A stretch of 33,549 nucleotides of DNA from Candidatus Obscuribacterales bacterium (GCA_019747875.1 JAIEQI010000020.1:1-33549), one strand, 5' to 3'. Shown: positions 1 through 8,642, counted from the first letter of the stretch. Notes: generated by a model not told the origin, from the sequence alone. Numbers and translations are program-made.

Positions 1-212
1 GCCACCTGTAAAGTGGCCACAGGTAGTAAGCCATTTTTATTCCATTTTGGCCTACTGCATGTGGCCACCCTGTAAAGCGGCCACAGGTAGTAGGCCATTT
101 TCATTCCATTTTGGCCTACTGGCTGTGGCCACCTGTAAAGTGGCCACAGGTAGTAAGCCATTTTTATTCCATTTTGGCCTACTGCATGTGGCCACCCTGT
201 AAAGAGGTCCAC
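1..212. repeat. Tandem array of 63-64 bp units with two hairpins per unit
   Basis: Units begin at about 1, 64, 128 and 191; the last is partial and the array enters from the left edge. Units alternate in type (CCTG versus CCCTG near the start), so 1-85 is repeated almost exactly at 128-212, giving a 127-bp higher-order period. Each unit holds a GGCCAC-rich inverted repeat (GTGGCCAC is itself a palindrome) and a second one, AGTAGGCC ... GGCCTACT, around an AT-rich loop. In the second unit this second stem is perfect; in the first and third it has one mismatch. The array lies directly downstream of the TadG-like gene. It could form cruciforms or RNA hairpins, act as a 3' end, or be a dispersed repeat family. 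Confidence 0.93.
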
Positions 213-286
213 ACCGCTGTCGGTTTCGTGATTCGAAGTCGTGTCTTTCTAAAATGGCGGTCGCCCTACAAAATGTTCCAGTAGTG

Positions 287-1852
287 CTAAATAGATCGGT
301 TTTTGGTGAATTCGATCATGCGGGCGATGTCTTGCTTTGCCGTGGAGGGACCGGTGCCACCGATTTCGATGTCCAATGCAAGTCCGTCGGTGTAGGAATT
401 TCGTTTGGAGAATTTCTCGGAGATTTGTGCCTCACCATTGTTCGATCCGTCGAGTGGATATCCTGCTAAAGGTTGTCCACCATGTTTGCCATTGTTCGCG
501 CCCATTTGTTCCACGTTGTCTCGGAACAGTATTATTGCGCTGGCGCCGCTCTTAATGCGGGTGTCGGCCATCGACTCGTACTGCCCGTCTGCGACTACAG
601 GGTGTGCAAAATGATTGCCATCAAAAGTCTTTCTTTTGATTTTGCCGTCCTTTTCGAACTCATATGTATAGACATGATTCGGAAGTGAATCGAATGGCTC
701 GCTCATCATTGAAATGATCGAATCCACACGCGGTCTCATTCTGCCGTTTCTGAGCCAGTTGTAGAGATGTTCCGCGAATCTTTCCGATGTTCCATCGTCT
801 TTTTGATATTTTGATTGTTGCATTCTCGAATTAGGATCGTAGGGAAAGTCACCAACTACATAGTAAGAGGTTATTTTGTTGTCGGTGAATGATCCGTTCA
901 TCAGAAAATCATTCCAGGAGAGCAGTCCTGGCATCGGCGTTCCAGAGAAGCGTACAGTCATGGCGCCTCGGATGGCTTCGTCTGGTCGTGTTCCAGGCTG
1001 GCTGCACACAACGAATTCGCTTCTTGCGTGATGATCTTCTTTTGAGACTAGCGTACACTCCAGTTTGATGACGGTGCACATGTGGAAATTGTCTGCTTCT
1101 TTGAACTTCTTGGTTGATACCATGTGTGATTGCTTGCCGAGTCCGGCAAAATTGAACCATCTGCTGCCGACGGGATAGTTCTTGAACGCCTGGTACTTCC
1201 CATCGTCTAGGTCGCTCTCTGCAACTTTTGCCAACGCCTGCGGCTGTGGAGCCTCAATTGTCGTATCGCTGCCACCGTCTAACCACCCTAGCGACATCTT
1301 CATTGATTCCACTTCCATATTTGATGGTAGATTTTGGGTCAAGAATTCTTTTACATCTTCGAGTGGGTTGACGCGGTTACCGTCGATATCGAAGCACGCA
1401 TCATCGAGCCCATTAAGGGCATCATTAAGTCTTGAGGAGAGGTCCCGCTGTGTTCTATAGAGGAATCGGTAATCGCGTTCGACTAACTCATCCATTGTCT
1501 GATTCTTGATGGCGTCAGCGACGACGGCGTTATGTCGAAGCGTGCCGATCAGTGTGTTGATACCTATAACCGGTAGGGATTCTCCGTCACGTGCCTTTAT
1601 AGCTTTTCCGGTTGCCGGATAATTGCTGAGGGAAACATATCCAAAATGCGAGTCGTTCATTACGATTTTCGAGAGGTCGTTGGCGGCGACAAGTGCCGCC
1701 GCATCAACGACGTTCTCGGCTTTTCCCCTAAAAACGAAATATGGAGCGAGCTGGCCGATGAAAATGAACAACGGAACAAATATAAGGACGCTGACGGCGA
1801 TGATCAGGATCAGCATACTTCCTTTGTTGTTGCGATGTCTTCTAGTACTCAT
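287..1852 (-). CDS. TadE/TadG-like pilus-assembly family protein (lone copy)
   Basis: The 521-residue product starts with a short basic segment (MSTRRHRNNKGSM) and one hydrophobic helix at about residues 13-37, followed by a segment with KAENVVDAAALVAA. That arrangement is typical of TadE/TadG-like proteins, in which a pseudopilin-like N-terminal helix anchors a large extracytoplasmic domain. The remaining roughly 480 residues are soluble-looking, and I recognise no other domain. The start is supported by GGAGG five bases before ATG. Two further paralogues lie at 23607-25166 and 25413-27137, but this one is more diverged from them. No Tad ATPase, secretin or Flp pilin gene is in the window, so a surface or envelope role is inference. 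The dual-hairpin repeat array lies just past its stop codon. Confidence 0.75.
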   Translation of the reverse strand: MSTRRHRNNKGSMLILIIAVSVLIFVPLFIFIGQLAPYFVFRGKAENVVDAAALVAANDLSKIVMNDSHFGYVSLSNYPATGKAIKARDGESLPVIGINTLIGTLRHNAVVADAIKNQTMDELVERDYRFLYRTQRDLSSRLNDALNGLDDACFDIDGNRVNPLEDVKEFLTQNLPSNMEVESMKMSLGWLDGGSDTTIEAPQPQALAKVAESDLDDGKYQAFKNYPVGSRWFNFAGLGKQSHMVSTKKFKEADNFHMCTVIKLECTLVSKEDHHARSEFVVCSQPGTRPDEAIRGAMTVRFSGTPMPGLLSWNDFLMNGSFTDNKITSYYVVGDFPYDPNSRMQQSKYQKDDGTSERFAEHLYNWLRNGRMRPRVDSIISMMSEPFDSLPNHVYTYEFEKDGKIKRKTFDGNHFAHPVVADGQYESMADTRIKSGASAIILFRDNVEQMGANNGKHGGQPLAGYPLDGSNNGEAQISEKFSKRNSYTDGLALDIEIGGTGPSTAKQDIARMIEFTKNRSI

Positions 1853-1894
1853 TTTAGCCTCCGCTGCTCAATCGATTATTTCCTCTTGTGTCCC

Positions 1895-1924
1895 CTTGGA
1901 GGGGGCTTACTGCGCCCCTCCAAG
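1895..1924 (-). promoter_or_regulatory. Perfect 10-bp inverted repeat ahead of the TadG-like gene
   Basis: CTTGGAGGGG (1895-1904) pairs with CCCCTCCAAG (1915-1924) around a 10-nt loop, between two minus-strand genes. On the minus strand no T-run follows, so it is not a standard terminator for the GH5 gene; on the plus strand a run of eight or more T follows about 15 nt later. It could be a 3' stabilising stem for the hydrolase mRNA or a leader hairpin for the TadG-like gene, about 45 nt ahead of its start codon. Confidence 0.6.
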
Positions 1925-2006
1925 TGACTTTCTCAATGTTTTTTTTGTCGTTACCTCCTTTTGATACTTCATGCTCTTGCTTTGATTAGCCACTGCTGGT
2001 AGTGCC

Positions 2007-4277
2007 TTATTTGTCTGGGTACTTCATGTTGAACAACAGTGGCAAAGGTGTGAATTTCGGAATCACGATTACTTTCGGGCACAAGTTTTTGTTCTGTTGA
2101 CCCGTTTGGATGATGATAGCGACCGGTCCTTTGGCTGCAGGTTTAACAACTACAGGTGGCAGCTTCTCTATCGGTATCATTTTCACTTTGACCGAGCCCG
2201 GCTTTATCACAATTGCGGGTACAGCCGGTGCATTTGGCTGCTTGCTCGGAAGAATGATTACGATTCCTGGTTTCTTTATTACCGCCGGAGGCGTCGGTGT
2301 TGGAGTTGGGGTCGGTGCTGGAGTTGGAGTTGGAGTTGGAGTTGGCACCGGTGTTGGGGTCGGTGTCGGAGTTGGTGTTGGCACCGGTGTTGGGGTCGGT
2401 GTTGGAGTTGGAGTTGGTGTTGGTGTTGGTGTTGGTGTTGGTGTTGGTGTTGGAGTTGGAGTTGGGGTCGGTGCTGGTGTTGGAGTTGGAGTTGGCACCG
2501 GTGTTGGTGTTGGAGTTGGAGTTGGAGTTGGAGTTGGAGTCGGAGTTGGAGTTGGAGTTGGAGTTGGTGTCGGAGTTGGAGTTGGAGTTGGAGTTGGAGT
2601 TGGTGTTGGGGTTGGGGTTGGGGTCGGTGTTGGAGTCGGTGCTGGAGTTGGCACCGGAGTCGGAACCGGTGTTGGTGCTGGAGCCGGAGTTGGGACCGGT
2701 GTAGGAGTTGGAGTTGGCTCCGGAGTTGGAGTTGGAGTTGGAGTTGGAGTTGGAGTTGGAGTTGGAGTTGGAGTTGGAGTTGGCACCGGAGTTGGAGTCG
2801 GAGTCGGAACCGGTGCTGGAGTCGGAGTCGGAGTCGGCTCTGGAGTCGGAGTCGGAGTTGGAGTCGGAACCGGTGTAGGAGTTGGAGTTGGAACCGGTGC
2901 TGGAGTCGGTGTAGGTGTCGGCTCTGGTGTCGGAGTCGGAGTTGGAGTCGGGGTCGGTGTTGGAGATGGAGTTGGAGTCGGAGTTGGAGTTGGAGTCGGA
3001 GTCGGAGTTGGAGTTGGGCTCGGTGTTGGAGTTGGAGTCGGAGTTGGAGTCGGAGTTGGAGTTGGAGTTGGAGTTGGGGTCGGAGTTGGAGTTGGAGTTG
3101 GAGTCGGAGTCGGTGTTGGCGACGGAGACGGACTCGGTGTCGGCGTTGGACTCGGCGTCGGGGTTGGAGGTGGTGTAGGAACTGGGACTGGTGTCGGTTC
3201 CGGGGTTGGCTCAGGTACTGGCGTTGGAGTCGGACTTGGTGTTGGGCTCGTAGCGCTCAGACCCAAGTTGTTTATAAGAACCTTCATTTGCGGTGTGTCT
3301 TGACCGTTAACAGGTTCGACCCCAAGCATGTATCCCTGCCACCACGGGCCGGCAGACCAGTATGTGTAGCCATCCCACTGTGCAGCGTTTGCATGCATGT
3401 ACTTCAGGATCGCGTCCATTGCGGCAAGTCCTTCTGCACTTGCCGGGACTCCGATCTCGCTGAGGAATGCGGTTTTATGGTTGGTTTTTAGCCACTGCGT
3501 AAAACCGCTGAGAGTAGCAACAGATGCGCTTGGACTAAGCACGTCCTGATGTCTGCCGGACCCGTCCCAATCAAGGTATTGGTGAACGTCGTAGGAAAAA
3601 TTGTTGAGCGGATCTTGAACATTGATCATTACACTTGCGTTCAAGTCCAAAAAGTCTTTAGGGTGTCCCCAGTAGGTCGATGGCACCAAAATCAGCTGAG
3701 TGCCGCCTTCCTGGCGAATTGCGTTGATAGATGCTTGTGCCGATGCTAGCCATGTTTGAGCAGTCATTGATCCGCCGACTGGCTCGTTCATGATTCCATA
3801 AATCACATTAGGATTGTTCTTGTATTTCTGGGTAATGCGAGTCCAAAAGTTACTGAGAACAGAGTTTGGATGCCCTCCCGGCACGCCTATTGTCGTGTGA
3901 TAGTACGCTCCGTAATTGTGCAAATCGATAATGGTTTTCATGCCCTTCGAACTTGCATAATTGATTACGGCGTCGAGGCGTCCTGCATAAGTCGCATCAA
4001 AAGCGCCATTCGCTGTGGGTTGAATGCGCTCCCAAAGGATTGGAACGCGGATGACCTTCATCCCCTTCGCTGCGAAGTAATCCATTTCCGGGTTCGTTGG
4101 AAATATGTACTGAACCATGAACGTTCCGGGAACAGTATGTTCGCCCCATTCTGCGCCTGATATATTGACGCCTTCAAGTTTCATACCGCCTTCAGCCGCA
4201 TAAGCTGCACAAATGCTGCAGACCTGTAGAACTACTAAAGCCACCATAAAACAAAGCAGTAGTCTTATGCGTTCCAT
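2007..4277 (-). CDS. Secreted glycoside hydrolase family 5 (cellulase-type) with giant Pro-Thr linker
   Basis: The 756-residue product has a signal peptide (about residues 1-28, ending AAYAAEGG), then a GH5-like TIM-barrel catalytic domain to about residue 343. Visible landmarks are [21 protein letters not shown], the acid/base motif in [11 protein letters not shown] and the nucleophile motif in FLSEIGVP, which matches the endo-beta-1,4-glucanase pattern. A linker of roughly 320 residues made of PT dipeptides with scattered V, A, S and E follows. Last comes a C-terminal segment of about 90 residues rich in I, V, K and P that I do not recognise; it could bind carbohydrate or the cell surface. 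ATG at 4277 is chosen because AGGAGG lies six bases upstream; a start 24 bases earlier has no such site. It probably hydrolyses beta-glucans outside the cell, but the exact substrate is unknown. Confidence 0.87.
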   Translation of the reverse strand: MERIRLLLCFMVALVVLQVCSICAAYAAEGGMKLEGVNISGAEWGEHTVPGTFMVQYIFPTNPEMDYFAAKGMKVIRVPILWERIQPTANGAFDATYAGRLDAVINYASSKGMKTIIDLHNYGAYYHTTIGVPGGHPNSVLSNFWTRITQKYKNNPNVIYGIMNEPVGGSMTAQTWLASAQASINAIRQEGGTQLILVPSTYWGHPKDFLDLNASVMINVQDPLNNFSYDVHQYLDWDGSGRHQDVLSPSASVATLSGFTQWLKTNHKTAFLSEIGVPASAEGLAAMDAILKYMHANAAQWDGYTYWSAGPWWQGYMLGVEPVNGQDTPQMKVLINNLGLSATSPTPSPTPTPVPEPTPEPTPVPVPTPPPTPTPSPTPTPSPSPSPTPTPTPTPTPTPTPTPTPTPTPTPTPTPTPTPSPTPTPTPTPTPTPTPTPSPTPTPTPTPTPTPEPTPTPTPAPVPTPTPTPVPTPTPTPTPEPTPTPTPAPVPTPTPTPVPTPTPTPTPTPTPTPTPTPTPEPTPTPTPVPTPAPAPTPVPTPVPTPAPTPTPTPTPTPTPTPTPTPTPTPTPTPTPTPTPTPTPTPTPTPTPTPVPTPTPTPAPTPTPTPTPTPTPTPTPTPTPTPTPTPTPVPTPTPTPTPTPVPTPTPTPTPAPTPTPTPTPPAVIKKPGIVIILPSKQPNAPAVPAIVIKPGSVKVKMIPIEKLPPVVVKPAAKGPVAIIIQTGQQNKNLCPKVIVIPKFTPLPLLFNMKYPDK
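2289..3245. repeat. Hexanucleotide minisatellite encoding the Pro-Thr linker
   Basis: Roughly 950 bp of imperfect 6-bp units, GGAGTT/GGTGTT/GGAGTC on the plus strand, coding PT dipeptides on the minus strand. The plus strand is strongly G-rich and the coding strand C-rich. The six-base period keeps the reading frame, so copy-number change would only lengthen or shorten the linker. Long GV-repeat and WS-repeat reading frames on the plus strand are by-products of this composition. Confidence 0.95.
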
Positions 4278-4329
4278 AATAGTCCTCCTTGGGCGATGCA
4301 AAGTGCTCCGCTCGAGTGAGCAGAGTACA

Positions 4330-4379
4330 GGCGTTTCAAGGACCCGCCTCGCAGAACTAGAGCGAGACCTGAAAACGGC
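4330..4379 (-). promoter_or_regulatory. Two-tier hairpin in the leader of the GH5 gene
   Basis: An outer stem pairs 4330-4341 with 4368-4379 (about 10 of 12 positions), and an inner stem pairs CTCGC (4348-4352) with GCGAG (4362-4366). It lies 53 bases ahead of the hydrolase start, on the leader side. I do not recognise a known riboswitch class. A 14-bp palindrome (AATCCAATTGGATT) lies further upstream near 4421-4434, close to the end of the DUF4127 gene. Confidence 0.45.
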
Positions 4380-4447
4380 GTAAGTAGTAACTCCGTGATC
4401 CTCTCAGGGTGATTTCCAACAATCCAATTGGATTGGGCGATATTTTT

Positions 4448-5932
4448 TTAACTGGTGATTGCGACTTCGATTTCGAAGGTTCGCTGCCATGGCAGCGACA
4501 CTCGTACAGCTGGGACCTGCCAGCCGCTAGATGCGCCGATCTCGCCCATGAACGGGCGCATTAGTTCGGCAAGCTTTCCATCAGGAACCGCTTGTCCATT
4601 GAGTTGGTTTCTAACCTTGGTCTGGTAGGCCCAGTCATCAGCGAAACGGATAAACATCGCTTCCTGGAAGGCGCGCTCACGCTGTTCTGTATGGCCATTA
4701 AGCTCGGAGAACCAGCGCGCCACGCCTAATGCTAGGGCGCAGCCGACGGTATTGCCAGTGGTGTTCCATCCCGCATATGACCAGAGCTTCTTAAGTAGTT
4801 CTGGACGTTTCAAGAGCTCTGCCACGAGGTTCGGATCGGAGCCGTTGGCATAAGCGACGTCGCAAAGAATAACCGGGCATGTTGCTTTCTCTAATATGTC
4901 AATGCAGCGTTTCACGGATTCGTTGCTATTCAGGCTGCGCATATCAGCATGACCAGGAAGCATGACGTGATCGCCCTGGTGATGTTCGAGGCAGTGCACC
5001 ACGATTTGAAAATCAAGTTTGGCGTTCAGGTCATTACTTAGAACCAATCCGATGGCATGAGTCTGTTTCTCTACCGTTTCGCCAATCGTTTGACCTTCAT
5101 ACTTGCTTGGGGTGCGCGAGCCATATTCGCTCGTAAAGGCGAGAGCGGCACTCGGTCTTTTGTTGCCGGACTCTAAAAGCGCTCGTCCGATCAATGTCAT
5201 CAATGTCTCGTCACTACCAGGGTAGGACATAACTTTTCGTGCAATACCGCTATTGAGTGCGGACTTGACCAGCTTTTCCTGCTCCAGAACGTTAAGTCCG
5301 TATTCGCCGGAATCATCCTGGCTAAAAACTAAAAAGTCTATTTCGCCTTTTGAAACATGTTCAAGCAATTTGTTGTTCGCTTTGAAGTTTCGACGGCGTG
5401 TCTTGAGATAATCCTCGCGAACAGCGGGTTCTATGCGGGACTCTGCCAATGCAAGTGCCGTTGGAGCCACCTTCATCCCGGTTGAATTTTTGTGCAAAAG
5501 TTCTGACCATTGAAAAATTTCTCGGCCATATCGAGACCAATATTTCTTTTCTTCGGTGCTATCGTAATTGTCTGAGACCCGCATGATGCTCGCTTGTGCA
5601 AATACTGTTGGCGGTTTGGAAGAAAGTTTTTTCCAGGTGGAAATTTCTTTCAACCGATTCAAGATATCCGATTCACTCTCTTCACCGCGACGAGAATTGA
5701 TCAAGCCACCATAAATCAAACTGTCCAAGCAGGCAAAGACTCGATCGGGTGAGCGCATCTTGATCATCTCGCCAAGCCATTCGGATAAGCCACCTGGACG
5801 GCTCGGTGCCGTCAATGATCCCAATAATTCAAATGGTGGAACCAATGTTGGCACCCCTGCAACTCGACAAATGATCTGCGGGAATTGATAAGTTACTGGG
5901 CGATTATCTAAGGGGATCAATACGAATTGCAT
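4448..5932 (-). CDS. DUF4127 family protein
   Basis: The 494-residue product opens with FVLIPLDNRPVTYQFP and has ACLDSLIYGGLINSR and VFSQDDSGEYG further in. That is the hallmark layout of DUF4127, a family of about 500 residues with no established function that I know. No signal peptide or membrane helix is visible, so it is probably cytoplasmic. The acidic residues in the DDSGEYG and LDNRPV motifs look like conserved active-site or metal-site candidates, but this is inference. It starts six bases after the stop of the upstream secreted-protein gene; an AGG overlapping that stop codon (TAGG) may serve as its ribosome binding site, so the two are probably co-transcribed. Length is normal for the family. 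Confidence 0.8.
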   Translation of the reverse strand: MQFVLIPLDNRPVTYQFPQIICRVAGVPTLVPPFELLGSLTAPSRPGGLSEWLGEMIKMRSPDRVFACLDSLIYGGLINSRRGEESESDILNRLKEISTWKKLSSKPPTVFAQASIMRVSDNYDSTEEKKYWSRYGREIFQWSELLHKNSTGMKVAPTALALAESRIEPAVREDYLKTRRRNFKANNKLLEHVSKGEIDFLVFSQDDSGEYGLNVLEQEKLVKSALNSGIARKVMSYPGSDETLMTLIGRALLESGNKRPSAALAFTSEYGSRTPSKYEGQTIGETVEKQTHAIGLVLSNDLNAKLDFQIVVHCLEHHQGDHVMLPGHADMRSLNSNESVKRCIDILEKATCPVILCDVAYANGSDPNLVAELLKRPELLKKLWSYAGWNTTGNTVGCALALGVARWFSELNGHTEQRERAFQEAMFIRFADDWAYQTKVRNQLNGQAVPDGKLAELMRPFMGEIGASSGWQVPAVRVSLPWQRTFEIEVAITS

Positions 5933-5938
5933 AATTAC

Positions 5939-7033
5939 CTATGGGCGACCGGAGTCCAAGCTAACACCATTTCCTCTTTGATGCAGAGGCACACCTGAGT
6001 CCGGTACAAATCGAATGCCTCGCTTCTGTTCTGCTTTTTCTTCTGATACGAGAATACCGTTTGGTTTATCGCTAATCTCTTGTACCGTTTCGGATTTTAC
6101 AGGGTTTGCAATCTCAAGATCTGAAAAGTCCGGCTTTTGCCATACTGCCGTTTCAAAGAACACTGGTAGCCCAATTAAGTCTCCTTGAATCGGCATCTCG
6201 ACGTAAACCGTCAGAACTCCCGTATCTGGAATAACGCCACCGCCCACTACTTTACGATCGGGTCCAAGTCGTAAGTTATGTCCGTGGATCGCCTTTGCGC
6301 CTGAGTCTTTGTCCGCCATTGCGATCGCTACACTGCTGCCCGGGCGGCCTTTGACAACAAATTCGTGGATGCGACCGATGATCATTTTTGGAGGAAGAAA
6401 TACGCGATTTTGTGAGAAGCGCTGGCCGAGTCCTCTCGCGCGCAGAGGGCTATCGTTGCCTGACAAGCTGATGGCACCGGAGGCGCTCTTGTTTTCATTG
6501 CTTGCACTTTGAGAAGGTGACGAGAATGGTGTTGTCATCGTCTTTAGAAGTGCTTGTTGTACTGCACGTTTTTCTGCAGCTTCTTTTTGTTCTTTCGTTA
6601 TTATCGGCGGCGGTGCTTCTTTCTCTTCCTTTGCCTTCTTGCTTTGCTCTTCCGATTTCTTCCCATCGGCAGATTGCGAAGCACTTTCTTCGCTTGCTTC
6701 TGTTTCGTCTTTCTTCTTGCGCTTGAGTAATCCTTTCAACCCTTTCGGTTTGCCGGATTCATCCGCATTTATTTCGGAATTGTCGGACTTTGCGTCTTTG
6801 CTTGACGTCTTTTCGTCGGTCTTGCTGCCTTTTGTTGATTCTCTATCGGCAGCCTCGTTGGACTCGGACTCAACTGCGCCTTCGTCTATGGCCGGCGCCA
6901 TGGGCAGATCGGGCGCAGGTTTTTTTGTGGGCTGCCCAGTCCCATCTTTGCCAGCATAAGCTGGCGCAGCAAGCGACAAGAGCAGGGTCAAAAGTAATAT
7001 AGGCGCTGGAGAACGCAACGAATTCATCTTCAT
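5939..7033 (-). CDS. Exported low-complexity protein of unknown function
   Basis: From the chosen start the product has about 364 residues: a signal peptide (MKMNSLRSPAPILLLTLLLS, cleavage after AYA near residue 27), then some 150 residues very rich in E, K, S, D and A, probably disordered. A C-terminal region of about 150 residues follows, with regular hydrophobic spacing (for example FVVKGRPGSSVAIAM and GVLTVYVEMPIQGDLIGL), suggesting a beta-sandwich. I do not recognise the fold. An upstream extension to 7141 lacks a signal-peptide logic and would cross the divergent gene's start, so ATG at 7033 (or 7027) is preferred, although no clear ribosome site precedes it. It is first in a two-gene operon with the DUF4127 gene. 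Its promoter must lie in the short divergent gap 7034-7088. Confidence 0.6.
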   Translation of the reverse strand: MKMNSLRSPAPILLLTLLLSLAAPAYAGKDGTGQPTKKPAPDLPMAPAIDEGAVESESNEAADRESTKGSKTDEKTSSKDAKSDNSEINADESGKPKGLKGLLKRKKKDETEASEESASQSADGKKSEEQSKKAKEEKEAPPPIITKEQKEAAEKRAVQQALLKTMTTPFSSPSQSASNENKSASGAISLSGNDSPLRARGLGQRFSQNRVFLPPKMIIGRIHEFVVKGRPGSSVAIAMADKDSGAKAIHGHNLRLGPDRKVVGGGVIPDTGVLTVYVEMPIQGDLIGLPVFFETAVWQKPDFSDLEIANPVKSETVQEISDKPNGILVSEEKAEQKRGIRFVPDSGVPLHQRGNGVSLDSGRP

Positions 7034-7088
7034 TGTATTCTTAAGTATAGCCTCAAATACTAACACTTCCGGGTCTGGTTCCGCACAA

Positions 7089-7415
7089 TTGCTTTTCAAA
7101 CGTAATGCCGAGAAATCACCGCAGAAGGAGCCAGGACACACCTTCCCGGCTCAAAAGGTCTCGCTGACGAAAGTATTAAAAGAGCGGATTAATAGCTGGT
7201 TGTCGGAACAATCAGCCTTATTTGAAGCCACTTGTGTCGCACTCAGTGCGCACATTCTTGCATTCCCTATCATATGGTTTATGGGATGGGCTTTGCCCTG
7301 GCCGAAAGCGCCAGAAATAGTGACTATCATTGAGATTAATCTTGAACATTGGCCTCTGGAGGCCGTGCCGGAAAAAGTCACCGATATTTGGAAAACACAT
7401 ATCAAGAAGAAATGA
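7089..7415 (+). CDS. Small single-pass membrane protein, unrecognised
   Basis: The 108-residue product has a basic N-terminal part (about 1-40), one hydrophobic helix (about 48-70, ATCVALSAHILAFPIIWFMG), then PEIVTIIEINLEHWPLEAVP and a lysine-rich end. The layout (short cytoplasmic segment, one helix, Pro-rich periplasmic start) recalls the N-terminal anchor of TonB-like proteins, but there is no TonB domain, so this is only a resemblance. The start codon appears to be TTG; no earlier start is available in frame. Composition and helix placement favour a real gene over the opposite-strand frames. It diverges from the secreted-protein gene, and its last codons and stop lie inside the terminator stem at 7396-7432. 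Confidence 0.5.
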   Translation: MLFKRNAEKSPQKEPGHTFPAQKVSLTKVLKERINSWLSEQSALFEATCVALSAHILAFPIIWFMGWALPWPKAPEIVTIIEINLEHWPLEAVPEKVTDIWKTHIKKK

Positions 7416-7432
7416 CTCCTTCTTGATATGTG
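7396..7432 (-). terminator. Intrinsic terminator between convergent genes, folded over a stop codon
   Basis: CACATATCAAGAAG (7396-7409) pairs perfectly with CTTCTTGATATGTG (7419-7432), a 14-bp stem with a 9-nt loop. On the minus strand the stem is followed by TTTT, so it fits as terminator of the gene ending at 7458. The TGA of the plus-strand gene (7413-7415) is in the loop, so the last codons of that gene form one arm. Confidence 0.8.
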
Positions 7433-7457
7433 GAATTTAAATTGTTCTTAGCCGGGA

Positions 7458-8561
7458 CTAGATTTTTCCACCACCGCGAACGTCGATTTTTGGTAGCGGA
7501 CGCTCAACTGCTCCGTTGGGTCTATCGCTGGTATTTCCATCATTGTTTGGTGTTGGATTTGTGGTCCAGCCTTTATCCCGAATCTTTCCAAAGCTCGGTG
7601 CGTTTGCGTGTTTGTTGGCTTCGCCGGGCTTTAGCGGATTTGTAAGACCGCCACCAATGCGATTGCGAATATCTCCCTTTGCTGCATCAAGCTCGGCTTG
7701 GCTCAATTGTGGGCGATCGCTGTCTGGATTTGGTGTGCCTTCTTTCTTTTTCTTGTCCTCATCCTTTTGCTTTTGTTCTGACTCTTTCTGCTGGCTATCT
7801 TTTTCTTTTTGGTCGCGTTCTCTTTGCTCCTCTGCCTTTCTTTCGCGATCCTTCTGTTCCTGATCGCGCTTCTCCTGTTCTTTTGCGGCGTCTTCCTTCG
7901 CTTTGCGATCGCGATCTCGTGCTTCTTGTTCCTGGCGCTGTTTAACTGCGTTGTCATCTGCCTGCTGCTTGCCTTGCTGGCGTCCGATTATCTCTGCGCC
8001 GCTGCCTGAAACGAGATCAAAGACGATGCCGATTGGGACGGGTGGCGAGATCTTGTCCGTGCCGCCACCGCTATCCTGGCTCAATTGGCGACCTGGGGCT
8101 GCGTCGTTAATCGCGTCTTTTGTTTTTCCTGCGCTACTTCCGCGATTATCGCCTGGTGCATAATCTGGTTTGAGGAAATCCTTTACAGAACCCAATATTG
8201 AAGTATCTTTCGATTCCGGTGTCTTTGCCGAGAAATCATTCCACCCGGGCGAGCCGTTGGCTTGAGCACGCGGGTCAGAGCCTTTGCGTTCTGTCGGAAT
8301 TTGTGCTTTCTTTCCTAGCAAATCCTGCATGTTTGGTGCACTCACTGCTTTTGTAATGTCAGCTGCACCGGGATCATCGAAGTTCAAGGTGACGTTGGGC
8401 AAAATTTTTGAAGAAATCTGCTGCACTTTGGCATCCTTGGGGTTGAGTGGGTTCGGGTTCTTGTCCGAATACGCTGCCGTGAACAAAACCGAGTTCAGTT
8501 GTCCGTCGCCTGATTTATCCTTTTCTTTTTTGCCTTCATTCTTATCGTTGATGGAATCCAT
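7458..8561 (-). CDS. Hypothetical charged, helix-rich protein
   Basis: The 367-residue product has no signal peptide. The first 200 residues or so are polar, with S, D, G, P and N enriched. Residues about 205-290 form a continuous run of K, E, R, Q and D that should make a long charged helix or coiled coil. The tail is Pro/Gly/Asn-rich and ends RGGGKI. A short hydrophobic stretch (PIGIVFDLVSGSGAEIIG) precedes the charged helix. I recognise no family. ATG at 8561 has GGAG seven bases upstream; starting 36 bases earlier has no such site. It sits convergent with the small membrane protein gene and shares its terminator. Three GCGATCGC octamers occur in this gene and its neighbour. Confidence 0.6.
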   Translation of the reverse strand: MDSINDKNEGKKEKDKSGDGQLNSVLFTAAYSDKNPNPLNPKDAKVQQISSKILPNVTLNFDDPGAADITKAVSAPNMQDLLGKKAQIPTERKGSDPRAQANGSPGWNDFSAKTPESKDTSILGSVKDFLKPDYAPGDNRGSSAGKTKDAINDAAPGRQLSQDSGGGTDKISPPVPIGIVFDLVSGSGAEIIGRQQGKQQADDNAVKQRQEQEARDRDRKAKEDAAKEQEKRDQEQKDRERKAEEQRERDQKEKDSQQKESEQKQKDEDKKKKEGTPNPDSDRPQLSQAELDAAKGDIRNRIGGGLTNPLKPGEANKHANAPSFGKIRDKGWTTNPTPNNDGNTSDRPNGAVERPLPKIDVRGGGKI

Positions 8562-8642
8562 AACTTTGCTCCTAAGACTTCGAGTACCTATGACCAATCT
8601 AGTTAGGCAACTTGAAGTCGCTGCTAAGTAGAAATGAAGTCT

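Noticed and set aside
1..212. CRISPR array
   Set aside because: The units are continuous tandem repeats with no unique spacers between constant repeats.
2097..3491. Long plus-strand frames of GV, WS and LE repeats
   Set aside because: They are the opposite strand of the Pro-Thr linker minisatellite; the minus-strand gene has a signal peptide, catalytic motifs and a ribosome site.
6321..7912. Three GCGATCGC octamers (6321, 7713, 7905), as in the cyanobacterial HIP1 repeat
   Set aside because: Three in 33 kb, all inside coding sequence, is too few to claim HIP1-like enrichment; a genome count would be needed.
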